A stretch of 64,000 bases of DNA from Nannocystis punicea (GCF_026965555.1 NZ_CP114040.1:11362001-11426000); one strand, 5' to 3'; positions 27,303 to 36,389 are shown, counted from the first letter of the stretch. The notes: generated by a model not told the origin, from the letters alone. Numbers and translations are program-made.

Positions 27303-28681
27303 CCCGAGTACGTGAACAGGCAGCGGGTGATCGGCACGCCGATGTCGGCCAGCACGTACAAATAATACGTGTCACCCGCCTCGAGCGTCGGCGGCGAGCC
27401 GTCGGCGGGGAAGCCCTGGCTCGCGCCCTCGGGCAGCTCGCCGTAGCGGACGCTGCGGCTCGCCATCGGCGCGCTGTCCCACGGCACCTCGACGCGCCAG
27501 ACTGTCCCTTCGGGCAGGTCGAGGTTCGGCGGCACCCCCGGGTTCGGCGCGTCGGCGGCGAGCACGTACACGTAGCGGGCGCTGCCGCCCTCCCAAATCA
27601 TCGTCCCGTCGGCGGCCACGCCCTCGTCGCCTGCGCAGGCCTGCGGCTCGAACAGGTATTGCTGGTAGAAGGGCGCGGGCGTCGGGTCGGCGTCGGCGAA
27701 GTCGGCGGGCGACAGCCCGCGGTGCTCGAGCTCGGCGGCGAAGAAAGCAGCCATGCGCTCCGGATCGGTCGTCGGCAGGCCGGTGCTCGCGCGGTCGAAG
27801 CCGTTGTTGTCGGCCGCGGGATAGGCCCCCAGCAGCGACGAGTCGAGGAACCCGCCCGCGAACGCCAGGCCGTACGGCGTGAACGAGTTGACCCAATTGC
27901 CCGGCGCCTCGAGGTCCCAGATCGCCGCGCCCTCGGGGGTGATGCTCGATTGATGGCAGCACACGCACGCGCACGCCGACACCTGCTCGGTCACCCACGC
28001 CAGCTCCTCCGCGTACGCGAGATCTGCCAGCCGCGGGTCGTCGACCTCCGGCTGCGGCGACGGCTGCGCCGAGTACGGCCGCTGCGTCCGCACCATGTCG
28101 CACGCCGCGTACGCGGCGAAGTCGCGGCCCGGCTCCGTGCAGCCCGAGATCATCGACCACGTGCAGACATCGCCGCCCTCGCCCTGCCCGGCCGGCTCGC
28201 CCGCGAGCGGCTGCCGGCACTCGAGCACCGGCCACTGGAACACTGTGCCCTCGACCGGGTCGGGCAGATCTTCGCCGCCGCAGACCGGCGCGGGCACGAA
28301 GATCCCGCCGCCGAAGATCTCGCAACCACGCTCCTGCTGCCGACAATCGCCCGCGTCGGCCCCCGGCACGACGACTCGAATTACCCGCTCCGGATCGCCG
28401 AGCACGCACGCGCCGAGGATGTCCTCGAATTCACAGGCCCCGCCCTCGAGCTCCGCGCCCCAATCACGACAGTCGGCGCCCGCGCCCACCTCGTCCCAGC
28501 GGTCGCCGCGGTACTCACGACACTCGGTCCGGTCAGAGAATCGATTTTTATAGACGCAGTGCCCGAACACAGTCTCGGGAATCAGCGGATCCCCGGTGCG
28601 ATTGCACCCGCCCGCCGCCACCAAGAAGGGCGCGAAAACGAACAATTTTAAAAGGGGCCGGGGCGAGCGAAGCGGAAGCAT
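27299..28681 (-). CDS. Cys-rich lipoprotein with a CxxCH motif
   Basis: 460 residues. Signal LLKLFVFAPFLVAAGGC with lipobox (Cys about 26). The first half is rich in Cys (CREYRGDRW, DCRDW, ACEFED, GCEIFGG, ECRQPL), and at about 240 lies SACACVCCHQSS, where CVCCH fits a haem-c attachment motif, followed by APGNWVNSFTPYGLAFAGG. A compact C-terminal domain ends YYLYVLADIGVPITRC. Family not recognised; it may be an electron-transfer or metal-binding surface protein (inference). The 3' end is duplicated downstream. Confidence 0.7.
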   Translation of the reverse strand: MLPLRSPRPLLKLFVFAPFLVAAGGCNRTGDPLIPETVFGHCVYKNRFSDRTECREYRGDRWDEVGAGADCRDWGAELEGGACEFEDILGACVLGDPERVIRVVVPGADAGDCRQQERGCEIFGGGIFVPAPVCGGEDLPDPVEGTVFQWPVLECRQPLAGEPAGQGEGGDVCTWSMISGCTEPGRDFAAYAACDMVRTQRPYSAQPSPQPEVDDPRLADLAYAEELAWVTEQVSACACVCCHQSSITPEGAAIWDLEAPGNWVNSFTPYGLAFAGGFLDSSLLGAYPAADNNGFDRASTGLPTTDPERMAAFFAAELEHRGLSPADFADADPTPAPFYQQYLFEPQACAGDEGVAADGTMIWEGGSARYVYVLAADAPNPGVPPNLDLPEGTVWRVEVPWDSAPMASRSVRYGELPEGASQGFPADGSPPTLEAGDTYYLYVLADIGVPITRCLFTYSG

Positions 28682-29099
28682 GGTGCTCGAGCTTGAAAAA
28701 GGTTTGTCCAGGCGTCAAGGCAACGGGAGCGAAGAACATGGGGCAAATGATACGAGTTTCAGATCGACTCGCTCGTTATCGCTCCGATGCGAACAAACCT
28801 TCATCATCCGCGTTCGCGGAGAGCCCGACCGATCCTTGAGGCACATTGCCGCCTCCCGCCACCCGGCGCGACGATTCGCGCGCGCGGCATTGTTCAGTCC
28901 GGCCGCTCGCCGGCTCACCCGATCCTGTGATTTCGTGGCCACAACGGCTCCAGACCTACTGCTCAGAATCCACGGGGCGAGCCAAACCCCGCACTCGTCC
29001 GCGATGACGTCCTCCCGCCAATGGAGGAGCCGCGCATTCACGGCGAGGGTCACCTCCGCCGCGCAATCATCCCGAGCCCCGAGCGGCGCGGTGCGACGA
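28682..29099. other. 418-bp spacer, no gene seen
   Basis: Upstream region of the leftward CxxCH lipoprotein and downstream of the leftward unknown gene at 29100. A degenerate GAACATGGGGC element lies near 28734. Base composition is less GC-rich than the genes; the promoter of the lipoprotein is expected here but no confident -35/-10 pair can be picked. Confidence 0.5.
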
Positions 29100-29864
29100 T
29101 CACATCCCCCGCACGAGCTCGCGCTCGACGACCTTGCTGGTGAATCCTTGCAGGACGGCGCTGCCTCGCAGCGCCGCGCTGTCGGGCATCAACCACCAGT
29201 CGGGCCCCTCGAGCCACGAGCGCACCGTGGCCCGTTCGCTCTCGGGCAACCCCGCAGCGGCCTCGCGGACGCACTGTTTAAAACCCGCCTCCCAGTGGCG
29301 GTGGATCGTGCAGAGGTTGCACCACTTGACCCACAGGCGCGGCGTGTTGCGGAGGGTCTGAAACAGCTCGCGGAGCGTCCGGCTGGACACGGGCGTCCTG
29401 CCCTCCACCTCGGGCCTCGTCACGCGCACTGTGCCGCCGGCCTCGAGCACGCGCAGCGCCAGCAGCCCCGCGTCGGGGACTTGCGTCGGCGGCTTGCGGT
29501 TCTGCGGATTCTCGCCGATGGCAGCGCCGACCTGCAGGACGTACGCCATGCCGAGCGGCTGCGACGGCAAGTAGCGAGGTTGCGCGAGCGCGGCCTCCAG
29601 GGCCTTCTGCCCCGCCTCCGGCACGTCCGGGAGCGCCTCGCGGAGGACCGCGCGCAGCTCGCTGTCTCGCGCCTGTTGCAGGCCGGCGAGGTCGAGCCCC
29701 ACGCGGAAGTCGAGCGCGGTGCGGGCCTCGGCGTCGAGCCAGCGCTCGAGGCGAGCCGGCTCGCGGGCGATGCTGCCGACCACGTCGGTGATGACAGAGC
29801 GCGAGTCGGGAGCGACCCAGATCCACACCAGATACTTGCGGGGCGGCAGCGCTTCCTCGGCCAT
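29100..29864 (-). CDS. cytoplasmic protein of unknown function
   Basis: 254 residues from ATG, codon usage typical of the neighbours. No signal peptide or membrane helix. Visible features: a strand-rich start (KYLVWIWVAPDSRSVITDVV), a helical middle, a CNLC pair in WVKWCNLCTIHRHWEAG (about 182-198), and a Trp-rich end (GPDWWLMPD). I do not recognise it. It is the last gene of a leftward run behind aroC, 67 bp after the PH-like membrane protein. Confidence 0.6.
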   Translation of the reverse strand: MAEEALPPRKYLVWIWVAPDSRSVITDVVGSIAREPARLERWLDAEARTALDFRVGLDLAGLQQARDSELRAVLREALPDVPEAGQKALEAALAQPRYLPSQPLGMAYVLQVGAAIGENPQNRKPPTQVPDAGLLALRVLEAGGTVRVTRPEVEGRTPVSSRTLRELFQTLRNTPRLWVKWCNLCTIHRHWEAGFKQCVREAAAGLPESERATVRSWLEGPDWWLMPDSAALRGSAVLQGFTSKVVERELVRGM

Positions 29865-29931
29865 GACGACCGCATACCACAGCCTGCCGCTCGCGCGATC
29901 GACCCGTCAACTGAGTCGATTCGCCCCGCGC

Positions 29932-30624
29932 TCAGCCCATGAAGCGGAGCGGGTCGTCGGGGCGCTCGGCCTTGCTGCGCAGCGCCCCCTTGCGCTGCGA
30001 CGCGATGGCGACGCGCGCACGATCGACCAGGCTCGCGGGCACGCGGATCTTCGACAGCTTGCCGGTCAGCACCACCCCGCCGGTCAGCAGATCGCGGCGG
30101 ACCTGCTGCACCGCCGAGAATTGCAGCCGCTGCGGCTCGCCGCGGCGGGGCACCTCGAGGATCGCGGTGTCGGTGACGAGGATCGCCCGCTGGCTGAACT
30201 GCTCGCGGAACAGCCACAGCAGCATCGGCGACAGCAGCACCGCGATCGGCCGCCACAGGTCGGCGAACGGCTGGTCCCAGAACTCGGGCGCCACCAGGCT
30301 GGCCACCAGCAGCACCGCCGCGCTGATGCCCCCGATCCACGCCAGCGGCCGCAGGTCGTAGCCTGCCTTCGCGTCCCACCACACCAGCGCCTCCCCGAGC
30401 CGCAGGTGCCGCGCGATCTCCAGCGGGGCGGTGCCCGGCGACGGCGGGGCTCCGGGCGCCAGCACACGTGGCCCTCCGGGCATGTCCGTATGGACAGGTT
30501 CGCTCGGCACCGCCTCGGGCGGCGCGTCGAACACCAGCGGCCCCGGCGGCAGCGCCGGGCGCGTCTCGCCCCCGGAGACCACGCGGAACGCCCGCCGGCG
30601 CGCCTCGGGGGACTCGTCGGTCAT
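29932..30624 (-). CDS. PH-like (bPH) domain membrane protein
   Basis: 230 residues. After a Pro-rich cytoplasmic N-terminus (1-65) comes HLRLGEALVWWDAK, two transmembrane helices (about 92-110 WIGGISAAVLLVASLVA; 122-138 IAVLLSPMLLWLF) and a beta-rich segment ILVTDTAILEVPRRGEPQRL then VQQVRRDLLTGG, which is the usual layout of bacterial PH-domain membrane proteins. Starts on an ATGA overlap with the aroC stop. Residues near PVHTDMPGGPRVL are encoded by a hairpin of the dispersed repeat (30483-30496). Confidence 0.68.
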   Translation of the reverse strand: MTDESPEARRRAFRVVSGGETRPALPPGPLVFDAPPEAVPSEPVHTDMPGGPRVLAPGAPPSPGTAPLEIARHLRLGEALVWWDAKAGYDLRPLAWIGGISAAVLLVASLVAPEFWDQPFADLWRPIAVLLSPMLLWLFREQFSQRAILVTDTAILEVPRRGEPQRLQFSAVQQVRRDLLTGGVVLTGKLSKIRVPASLVDRARVAIASQRKGALRSKAERPDDPLRFMG

Positions 30625-31733
30625 CGCCGCAGCCCGTCCATGGTCGCCAGGCGGGCGCGCAGCATGTGGTCGCACAGGACCAGCGCGGCCATCGCCTCGA
30701 CCATCGGCACCGCCCGCGGCAGCACGCACGGGTCGTGGCGCCCGCGCGCCTGGAACGTGACCGCCTCGCCGGCGCGGTTCACCGTCTGCTGCGGCTGGAA
30801 GATCGTCGCCACCGGCTTGAACGCGACGGCCAGGCGGATCGCCTCGCCGTTGCTGATCCCGCCCTGGATCCCGCCGGAGTGATTGGTGGCGGTCCGGATC
30901 TGCCCGCTCTCCGCGTCCTTGTAAAAGGGGTCGTTGTGCTGCGAGCCGCGCAGGCGGGTGGCCGCGAAGCCGTCGCCGACCTCGAAGCCGCGGCTGGCCG
31001 GCAGGCTCATCATCGCCCTGGCCAGGTCGGCCGTCAGCTTGTCGAACACCGGCGCGCCCCAGCCCGGCGGCACCCCGCGGACCACGCAGCGGACCACCCC
31101 GCCGACCGTGTCGCCCTGCTTGCGCGCCGCCTCGATCACCTCCGTCATGGCCTCCGCGACATGTCCTTCGGGACAGCGCACCGCGTGGGCGTCGACCTGC
31201 GCGCGCGTCAGCGTCGCCTCGTCGACCGCCGGCAGCGCGACGTCGCCGACGGCCGCCACCCACGCCACGATCTCGACCCCGTGCAGCGCCTGCAGCAGGT
31301 CCTCCGCCAGCGTCCCCGCCGCGACCCGGCCGACGGTCTCGCGCGCCGAGGCCCGCCCGCCGCCGGCCACCGCCCGCAGGCCGTAGCGCGCGTCGTAGGT
31401 GTAGTCGGCGTGCGACGGCCGGTACAGCGCCGCCAGGTCGTCGTAGTGGTGGCTGCGCGCGTCGCTGTTGCCGACCATCATCATGATCGGCGTGCCGAGG
31501 GTGAGGCCCGTCTCGGCCTCGAGCCCGCTGTAGACCTGGACCGCGTCGGCCTCCTGGCGAGCCGACGTCAGCTTGCCCTGGCCCGGCCGCCGGCGCGCCA
31601 TCTGGGCGGCGATCCGCGCGTGCGGGAACGGGTGGCCGGCCGGGCAGCCGTCGACCACCACCCCCAGCCCGCCGCCGTGCGACTCGCCGAAGGTCGTGAC
31701 CCGGAAGACATGTCCGAAAGTATTCCCGCTCAT
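30621..31733 (-). CDS. aroC: chorismate synthase
   Basis: 370 residues, slightly longer than typical. It performs the last step of the shikimate pathway, converting 5-enolpyruvylshikimate-3-phosphate to chorismate with reduced FMN. Signatures: NTFGHVFRVTTFGESHGG at the N-terminus, ARRRPGQGKLTSAR, RPSHADYTYDARYG, GGRASARETVGRVAAG, HSGGIQGGISNGE and RHDPCVLPRAVPMVEAM. A perfect TGTCC-TTCG-GGACA hairpin (31162-31175) sits inside the gene, encoding RCPEGHVA in a variable loop, and another repeat overlaps the upstream 36-bp gap and the start (31735-31750), where it may act in the 5' leader. Confidence 0.97.
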   Translation of the reverse strand: MSGNTFGHVFRVTTFGESHGGGLGVVVDGCPAGHPFPHARIAAQMARRRPGQGKLTSARQEADAVQVYSGLEAETGLTLGTPIMMMVGNSDARSHHYDDLAALYRPSHADYTYDARYGLRAVAGGGRASARETVGRVAAGTLAEDLLQALHGVEIVAWVAAVGDVALPAVDEATLTRAQVDAHAVRCPEGHVAEAMTEVIEAARKQGDTVGGVVRCVVRGVPPGWGAPVFDKLTADLARAMMSLPASRGFEVGDGFAATRLRGSQHNDPFYKDAESGQIRTATNHSGGIQGGISNGEAIRLAVAFKPVATIFQPQQTVNRAGEAVTFQARGRHDPCVLPRAVPMVEAMAALVLCDHMLRARLATMDGLRR

Positions 31734-31734
31734 A

Positions 31735-31750
31735 ATGTCCCGAAGAACAT
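31735..31750 (-). repeat. hairpin immediately upstream of the aroC start
   Basis: Read on the minus strand it is ATGTTC-TTCG-GGACAT: a 6-bp stem with one G-U pair and a UUCG loop, ending 1 nt before the aroC ATG. It lies where the ribosome would bind and so could influence translation; this is inference. Confidence 0.65.
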
Positions 31751-31769
31751 GTCCTTCACGCCAGGGTTT

Positions 31770-32618
31770 TCAGGCCAGGAACTCCAGCACGAGCGCGCGC
31801 CAGCGCTCGGGCGCCTCGATGGCGACTGTGTGGCCGACGTCGGGCAGCACCTCGGCGCGGGCCGGGCCGGGGAAGGCGGCGACCAGCGCGTCGAGCTCGG
31901 CGGGCGGCGCCAGGCGGTCGAGCGCGCCGGCCAGCAGCAGCGCCGGCGGCTGCACCCGCGGCGCCAGGTTCAGCGGGGCCCACTGCGAGTCGGGCGCGTC
32001 GCTCAAGGTCTGCGTGAACAGGGCCGAGATCCCCGCGTACGTGTTGCGCTGGATCGTCGCCCTGACGAACGCCTCGAGCACCGCCTCGTTGGCCTCGAGG
32101 TAGCGGGGCCCGAGAGTGTCGCCGAGGCTGATCCACGCCAGCGCCTCGAGGTCGCCGGTGCGCAGCGCCTCGCGCCAGGCGCGGACGATGACGCGGCCGA
32201 GCGCGCCTCGGCCGGCGCTGACGCCCGAGAGCACCAGCCGGCGCACCCGCTCGGGCCGCTCCGCCGCGATCGCCAGGGCGATCCGCCCGCCGAACGAGAA
32301 GCCGCACAGGTCGACCGGCTCGCTGACGCCGAGCGCGTCGAGCAGCCGCTCGAAGTCGCCGACGTGCACCGGCGGCGTCACGTCGCGCAGGTCGAGCCGG
32401 GTCTGCCCCTGCCCGCGCGCCTCGTAGACGATCACCGGCCGCTCCGCCGACAGCGGCCGCACCTGCCCGCCCCAGCTCGACAGCGTCTGCGTCATGCCGC
32501 CGAGGATCACCAGCCGCGGCGCCTTGCTGCCCTCCGGCCCGGGGCGCCGGTCGACCCGCACCTGGCCGACCATCCCCGCACCGGCCACAGGATCGAGGAT
32601 GTCGATGAACTCCGGCAC
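31770..32618 (-). CDS. alpha/beta-hydrolase
   Basis: 282 residues from the GTG at 32618. Motifs: ILGGMTQTLSSWGGQ (oxyanion region), LCGFSFGGRIAL (nucleophile Ser), LAGALDRLAPPAEL (Asp) and DVGHTVAIE (His). Likely esterase or C-C hydrolase. The MenH-type hydrolases of menaquinone synthesis share this architecture and use a chorismate-derived substrate, but nothing specific links this protein to that step except its place 36 bp upstream of aroC. Probably first gene of the leftward aroC operon. Confidence 0.8.
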   Translation of the reverse strand: MPEFIDILDPVAGAGMVGQVRVDRRPGPEGSKAPRLVILGGMTQTLSSWGGQVRPLSAERPVIVYEARGQGQTRLDLRDVTPPVHVGDFERLLDALGVSEPVDLCGFSFGGRIALAIAAERPERVRRLVLSGVSAGRGALGRVIVRAWREALRTGDLEALAWISLGDTLGPRYLEANEAVLEAFVRATIQRNTYAGISALFTQTLSDAPDSQWAPLNLAPRVQPPALLLAGALDRLAPPAELDALVAAFPGPARAEVLPDVGHTVAIEAPERWRALVLEFLA

Positions 32619-32768
32619 GCGCGCTCCGAGCCTAAGGCCGCGCGCCGGGGGTTTCAACCTGCCCCCGCCACCGCGCACCCCGCGACGCCCGAACCCCGGG
32701 CCACGGCCCGCGCACGGGCGAACCCGTCCTCGCTTGCACGCGCCGCGCGCCCCGCGTATCCCCACGCC

Positions 32769-33002
32769 GTGCCCGCCCCCGACGCCGCCGACATCGCCAG
32801 GCTCGAACAGCGAATCACCGAGCTCGAGGTCAAGCTCGCCTTCCAGGAGCGCACCATCGACGACCTCGACGCCGTCCTCCGCCGCTTCACCACCAGAGTC
32901 GAGTCGCTCGAGCGCGAGCTCTCGCGCCTCCGCGGCGACGAAGGCGGCGGCTCGCCCAGCACCGCCGACGTGCTCACGGCCCTCGACGACGAGGTCGAGT
33001 GA
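32769..33002 (+). CDS. slyX: SlyX-family protein
   Basis: 77 residues from GTG. The N-terminal coiled coil RLEQRITELEVKLAFQERTI followed by DDLDAVLRR and ESLERELSRLR matches SlyX, a small coiled-coil protein of unknown role. The 3' portion is Gly/Ser/Asp-rich. Divergent from the aroC operon with ~150 bp between. Confidence 0.82.
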   Translation: MPAPDAADIARLEQRITELEVKLAFQERTIDDLDAVLRRFTTRVESLERELSRLRGDEGGGSPSTADVLTALDDEVE

Positions 33003-33045
33003 TCGACGACGAGGCCTCCCTCGAACTCTCGAGCAGGACACGAGG

Positions 33046-33086
33046 CCCAACCGCGCTTGGGGGTCGCCCAACCGCGCTTGGGGGTC
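33046..33086. repeat. two tandem 21-bp units containing CCCAACCGCGCTTGGG
   Basis: Each unit holds a short inverted repeat CCCAA/TTGGG, 45 and 66 bp after the slyX stop and ahead of the next gene. It could be a terminator pair or an operator; undetermined. Confidence 0.6.
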
Positions 33087-33141
33087 TGATCGCACGGAGA
33101 GACTTGTTGATCGTCGAGGAGCGCTCTCCTAAAGTCCCCGC

Positions 33142-34704
33142 ATGACGCGCGCGCCCGTGCGACTCGGCCTCCTGTGCCTCCTTGGCAGCCTGAGCTGCCT
33201 CAAGAGCGACTTTCCCTCGGCCGACGATCCGCGTTGGAAGTGCAACGAGGACTTCGTCTGTGACCCGGACGAGAACCAGGTCGCGTGTCCGTCCGACTGC
33301 GTGTGGTCCGACGCGACGGGCGAAGGACCCGCGGCCGCCGTGTGCGACGCGCAGGAGAACTGGACCTTCGTCTCGGCCTGCCTTGACACTTGCGGCAACG
33401 GCCAGGAGGACGAGGGCGAGACCCGAGAGACCTGCCCACGCGACTTCCCGGGCCCCGGCTGCGGTGACGGCGTGTGCGCCCCGAGCGAGGACCCGGCCCG
33501 CTGCCCGACCGAGTGCCATGCCGGCAGCTGCGGCGACGGGACCTGCGACCTGCACGAGAACGCCGCCGTGTGCGCGGATGACTGCGAGCCCGACTGCGGC
33601 GACGGGACCTGCCAGGCCGGCGAAGAAACCACCTGCCCGCGGGACTGCGAGCCCTGCGGCGACGAGTCGTGTGTATGCGGGGACATGGAGTGCGGGCCAG
33701 GTGAATCGATGACCAGCTGCCCACAAGACTGCACGGAGCCGACCTGCGGCAACGGCGCCAAGGAAGGCAGCGAGCCCTGCGACGATGGCAACGCCGTCGA
33801 CACCGACGCCTGCACAAATTCGTGCAAAGCCGCCACCTGCGGCGACGGCATCGTGTGGGTCGGAGAAGAAGAGTGCGACGACGGCCCCGAGAACGGCCCC
33901 GGCAAGCCGTGTAGCGCCTCGTGCGAGTCCAGCAGTTGCGGCGACGGCGAGGTCGGCCCGGGCGAGGCGTGCGACGACGGCAACGACGACGACACCGACG
34001 CTTGCGTCGGTTGCCAGATGGCCGAGTGCGGCGATGGCAAGGTGTGGTCCGGCGAGGAGACCTGCGACGACGGCAACACCATCGACACCGACGACTGCAC
34101 CAACGCCTGCGAAATCGCCGACTGCGGCGACGGCATCGTCCACGAGGGCGCCGAGGAGTGCGACGACGGCAACCAGAACGACACCGACAGCTGCTCGAAC
34201 CTGTGTGCCAAGCCGCGCCGGGTGATCTTCGTGACGAATACCATGTTCCAGGGCGACCTCGACGGTTTGGACGGCGCCGACCTCAAGTGCCAGGCCGCCG
34301 CCATGGCCGCCCAACTCACCAATGCCGGCACGTTCAAGGCGTGGCTCTCGGACGCCATTACCTGGCCCGCGCAGCGAATGGACACCAGCTACCAAGGCAG
34401 GTACATCCTCGTCGACGGCACCCCGATTGCCGAGAACGGCTGGGACGACCTCACCGACGGCACACTCTCGCACGCGATCGATCAGACCGAGCTACAAACC
34501 CCAGTGAATACTGCGCCCTGGACCAACGTGAAGGCCGATGGCACCAACGCCGGTACCTTTCTGTGCAACAAATGGGAGAGCCCGGACGGCGCTTTCCAGG
34601 GTCATTACGGGCTGACTAGCGCGACAGACGCACGCTGGACCGACGCGAAGTTCACAAACTCATGCAATAACGCCGCCCCACTCTACTGCATCGAGGACCC
34701 CTGA
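33142..34704 (+). CDS. secreted Cys-rich DUF4215-repeat protein with DUF1554 C-terminal domain
   Basis: 520 residues. Signal/lipobox-like start LGLLCLLGSLSC. Residues ~30-200 hold CGDGxC-type short Cys repeats; about 200-355 hold at least four DUF4215-like units with ECDDGN/CDDGN..DTDxC cores. The C-terminal 165 residues (RVIFVTNTMFQGDLDGLDGA, KCQAAAMAAQL, FKAWLSDA, LYCIE) match the DUF1554 lectin-like domain found in surface proteins of spirochaetes and myxobacteria. Probably a surface adhesin or sensor. Single transcript; no close neighbour on the same strand for the preceding 139 bp. Confidence 0.85.
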   Translation: MTRAPVRLGLLCLLGSLSCLKSDFPSADDPRWKCNEDFVCDPDENQVACPSDCVWSDATGEGPAAAVCDAQENWTFVSACLDTCGNGQEDEGETRETCPRDFPGPGCGDGVCAPSEDPARCPTECHAGSCGDGTCDLHENAAVCADDCEPDCGDGTCQAGEETTCPRDCEPCGDESCVCGDMECGPGESMTSCPQDCTEPTCGNGAKEGSEPCDDGNAVDTDACTNSCKAATCGDGIVWVGEEECDDGPENGPGKPCSASCESSSCGDGEVGPGEACDDGNDDDTDACVGCQMAECGDGKVWSGEETCDDGNTIDTDDCTNACEIADCGDGIVHEGAEECDDGNQNDTDSCSNLCAKPRRVIFVTNTMFQGDLDGLDGADLKCQAAAMAAQLTNAGTFKAWLSDAITWPAQRMDTSYQGRYILVDGTPIAENGWDDLTDGTLSHAIDQTELQTPVNTAPWTNVKADGTNAGTFLCNKWESPDGAFQGHYGLTSATDARWTDAKFTNSCNNAAPLYCIEDP

Positions 34705-34795
34705 CTTTCTGCGTCCGCGGCGTATCACGATGTAGGTCCGGCTTAGCCCTCCACGCTGCCGGCAAGGCTGGATCCATCGGCTACACTCGCCGCAC

Positions 34796-35533
34796 GTGTA
34801 CCGCGAGCACCCAGCGCCGCGCGAGCTCGCGGATGTCGTCGACGCCTTCTGGACCCGCTCGGTCGGCGCGCCGCAGGGCGATCGCAGCTACCGCGTCCTC
34901 CCGGACGGCTGCATCGACGTGCTCGTGCACCTGGTCGGCCGTCCGCGCGTCGAGGTCGTCGGCACCATGACGCGCGCGCTGGTCGTGCCCGACAGCGCCT
35001 CCGAGATCGTCGCGGTGCGCTTTCGGCCCGGGGCCGCGCGGGTGTTCTTCGACGTGCCCGCCGACGCCCTCACCGACGCGCGCGTCCCCGCGGGCGAGCT
35101 CGGCCTGCCTGGCTCGCCGCTGCTCGACGTCCTGTCGACGCTGCCCGACGCCACCGCCCGCGTGCGCCACCTGGCGAGCGTGCTCGTGAACCATCGCCGC
35201 CGCCGCGTCGATCCGCTCGTCGAGCGGGCCACCCGGGCGCTGGCGTCGACGCGGCCGCCGAGCGTCGCCGAGCTCGCCGAGTCCCTCGGCGTCGCCCGCC
35301 AGTCGCTCACCCGGCGCGTGCGCGAGGCCGTCGGCGTCGGCCCCAAGGAGCTCGCCCGCGTGTTGCGCCTGCAACGAGCTACCCAGGCCCTGCGCGCTGC
35401 CCCGCGGGATCACGCCGCCCTGGCCTGCGAGCTCGGCTTCCACGATCAGGCCCACTTCATCCACGAGATGCGGGCCCTCACCGGCCTCACGCCCGGCGCC
35501 TACGTCCGCGCCCTGGCGACGGACCCGGCGTGA
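34796..35533 (+). CDS. AraC-family transcriptional regulator
   Basis: 245 residues, GTG start. N-terminal sensor domain of the DUF6597 type (YREHPAPRELADVVDAFW, YRVLPDGCIDVLVHL, VGTMTRALVV), followed by a two-helix-turn-helix AraC DNA-binding domain at about 155-240 (SVAELAESLGVARQSLTRRV, ALACELGFHDQAHFIHEMRA, LTGLTPGAYV). Probably binds DNA as an activator; target unknown. No operon partner; a GAACCTGTCCTTTCAGACAT repeat element lies just after the stop. Confidence 0.88.
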   Translation: MYREHPAPRELADVVDAFWTRSVGAPQGDRSYRVLPDGCIDVLVHLVGRPRVEVVGTMTRALVVPDSASEIVAVRFRPGAARVFFDVPADALTDARVPAGELGLPGSPLLDVLSTLPDATARVRHLASVLVNHRRRRVDPLVERATRALASTRPPSVAELAESLGVARQSLTRRVREAVGVGPKELARVLRLQRATQALRAAPRDHAALACELGFHDQAHFIHEMRALTGLTPGAYVRALATDPA

Positions 35534-35648
35534 ACCCCCGGCCCCCGCGCCGAACCTGTCCTTTCAGACATACTTACGCATGCCTGGCGACGGACCTCCA
35601 ACTTGACGTTCATCGTGGATTGACGGGAGAGCCCGAGGTTCGGCGAAC

Positions 35649-35925
35649 CTATTCGACGATTCGGGCCGCGAGGTGTTTGCCTCCGCAGCATCCCAATGAA
35701 TGCAGGAAATATCGCCCTGCCCGCGGCCATCCCTGAAACGAGCCGGTGTTCCAGACCTGCTCGCCGAGCACCGTCTCTGCGGTGAACGCCAGGAAAGTGC
35801 GCGCGCCTCCGCGGCGTGGCCGACGATCCCCGGATCGGTGACGCAGCCGATACCCGGGGCGACATCATGACCAGCAGCCCGAAGCTCCTGCGAGAGGTCG
35901 ACCAGGGTGAATCGGCCCCGGCGGC
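35649..35925 (-). pseudogene. possible decayed ORF with a frameshift
   Basis: On the minus strand one frame reads FTLVDLSQELRAAGHDVAPG then GIGCVTDPGIVGHAAEA. A 2-nt slip in a GCGCGC run leads to TFLAFTAETVLGEQVWNTGS, then FQGWPRAG, GCCGGKHLAARIVE and a stop at 35649. The residue choice looks protein-like and the DNA is less GC-rich than its neighbours. Family unrecognised; it may be chance in a GC-rich frame. Confidence 0.25.
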
Positions 35926-36324
35926 CGATGGACGCGAAGGAGCGAGCCGGTCCCCCGCTGCTCCTTCCCTGCGCTCGTCGTCGACGCCGTCGAGGACTGC
36001 CTGCCCTTCTGGACCCGCCTCGGCTTCGGCAAGACCGCCGAGGTCCCGCACGACGGCCGGCTCGGCTTCGTCATCCTCACCTCGGGACGCACCGAGCTCA
36101 TGCTGCAGAGCGTCGCCTCCGTCCGCGACGACATCCCCGGCTCGGACCCCCGCCCGAGCCGCACCTCGCTGTTCATCGAGGTCGACGACCTCGCCGCGGT
36201 CCATCGCGCGCTCGGCGACTGGCCGCGGCTCGTCGACCAGCGCGACACTTTTTATGGCATGCGCGAGACGATCGTGCGCGACCCGGCCGGCAACGACATC
36301 CTGTTCGCCCAGCGGATCGGCTGA
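35911..36324 (+). pseudogene. 5'-broken glyoxalase/bleomycin-resistance-like gene
   Basis: The frame ending at 36324 encodes a nearly complete VOC-superfamily domain: FPALVVDAVEDCLPFWTRLG from about 35956, LMLQSVASVRDD, SLFIEVDDLAAVHRALGDW and the closing RDPAGNDILFAQRIG. However, an in-frame stop lies at 35908-35910 and no ATG, GTG or TTG occurs before the internal Met at 36100, which would drop half the fold. An ATG at 35928 (MDAKERAG) is in another frame, so a one-base indel near 35950 is the simple explanation. Either a pseudogene, a sequencing slip, or a rare start codon. The decayed minus-strand ORF adjoins it, suggesting a rearrangement point. Confidence 0.6.
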
Positions 36325-36348
36325 CCTTCTTTGCATGCGCATCAGGAC

Positions 36349-36371
36349 ATGCCCATCAGGACATGTCCTGA
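36349..36371. repeat. overlapping GACATG hairpins between convergent ends
   Basis: ATGCCC-ATCA-GGACAT (36349-36364) overlaps the perfect 16-bp palindrome TCAGGACATGTCCTGA (36356-36371). They lie between the glyoxalase stop (36324) and the stop of the leftward PHM-like gene (36390), a terminator position. Confidence 0.75.
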
Positions 36372-36389
36372 AGCTCTCTCTCATCCGCT

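Noticed and set aside
30621..32618. Assigning the hydrolase next to aroC as MenH
   Set aside because: Only the fold and position suggest it; no other menaquinone genes are present, so it is left as alpha/beta-hydrolase.
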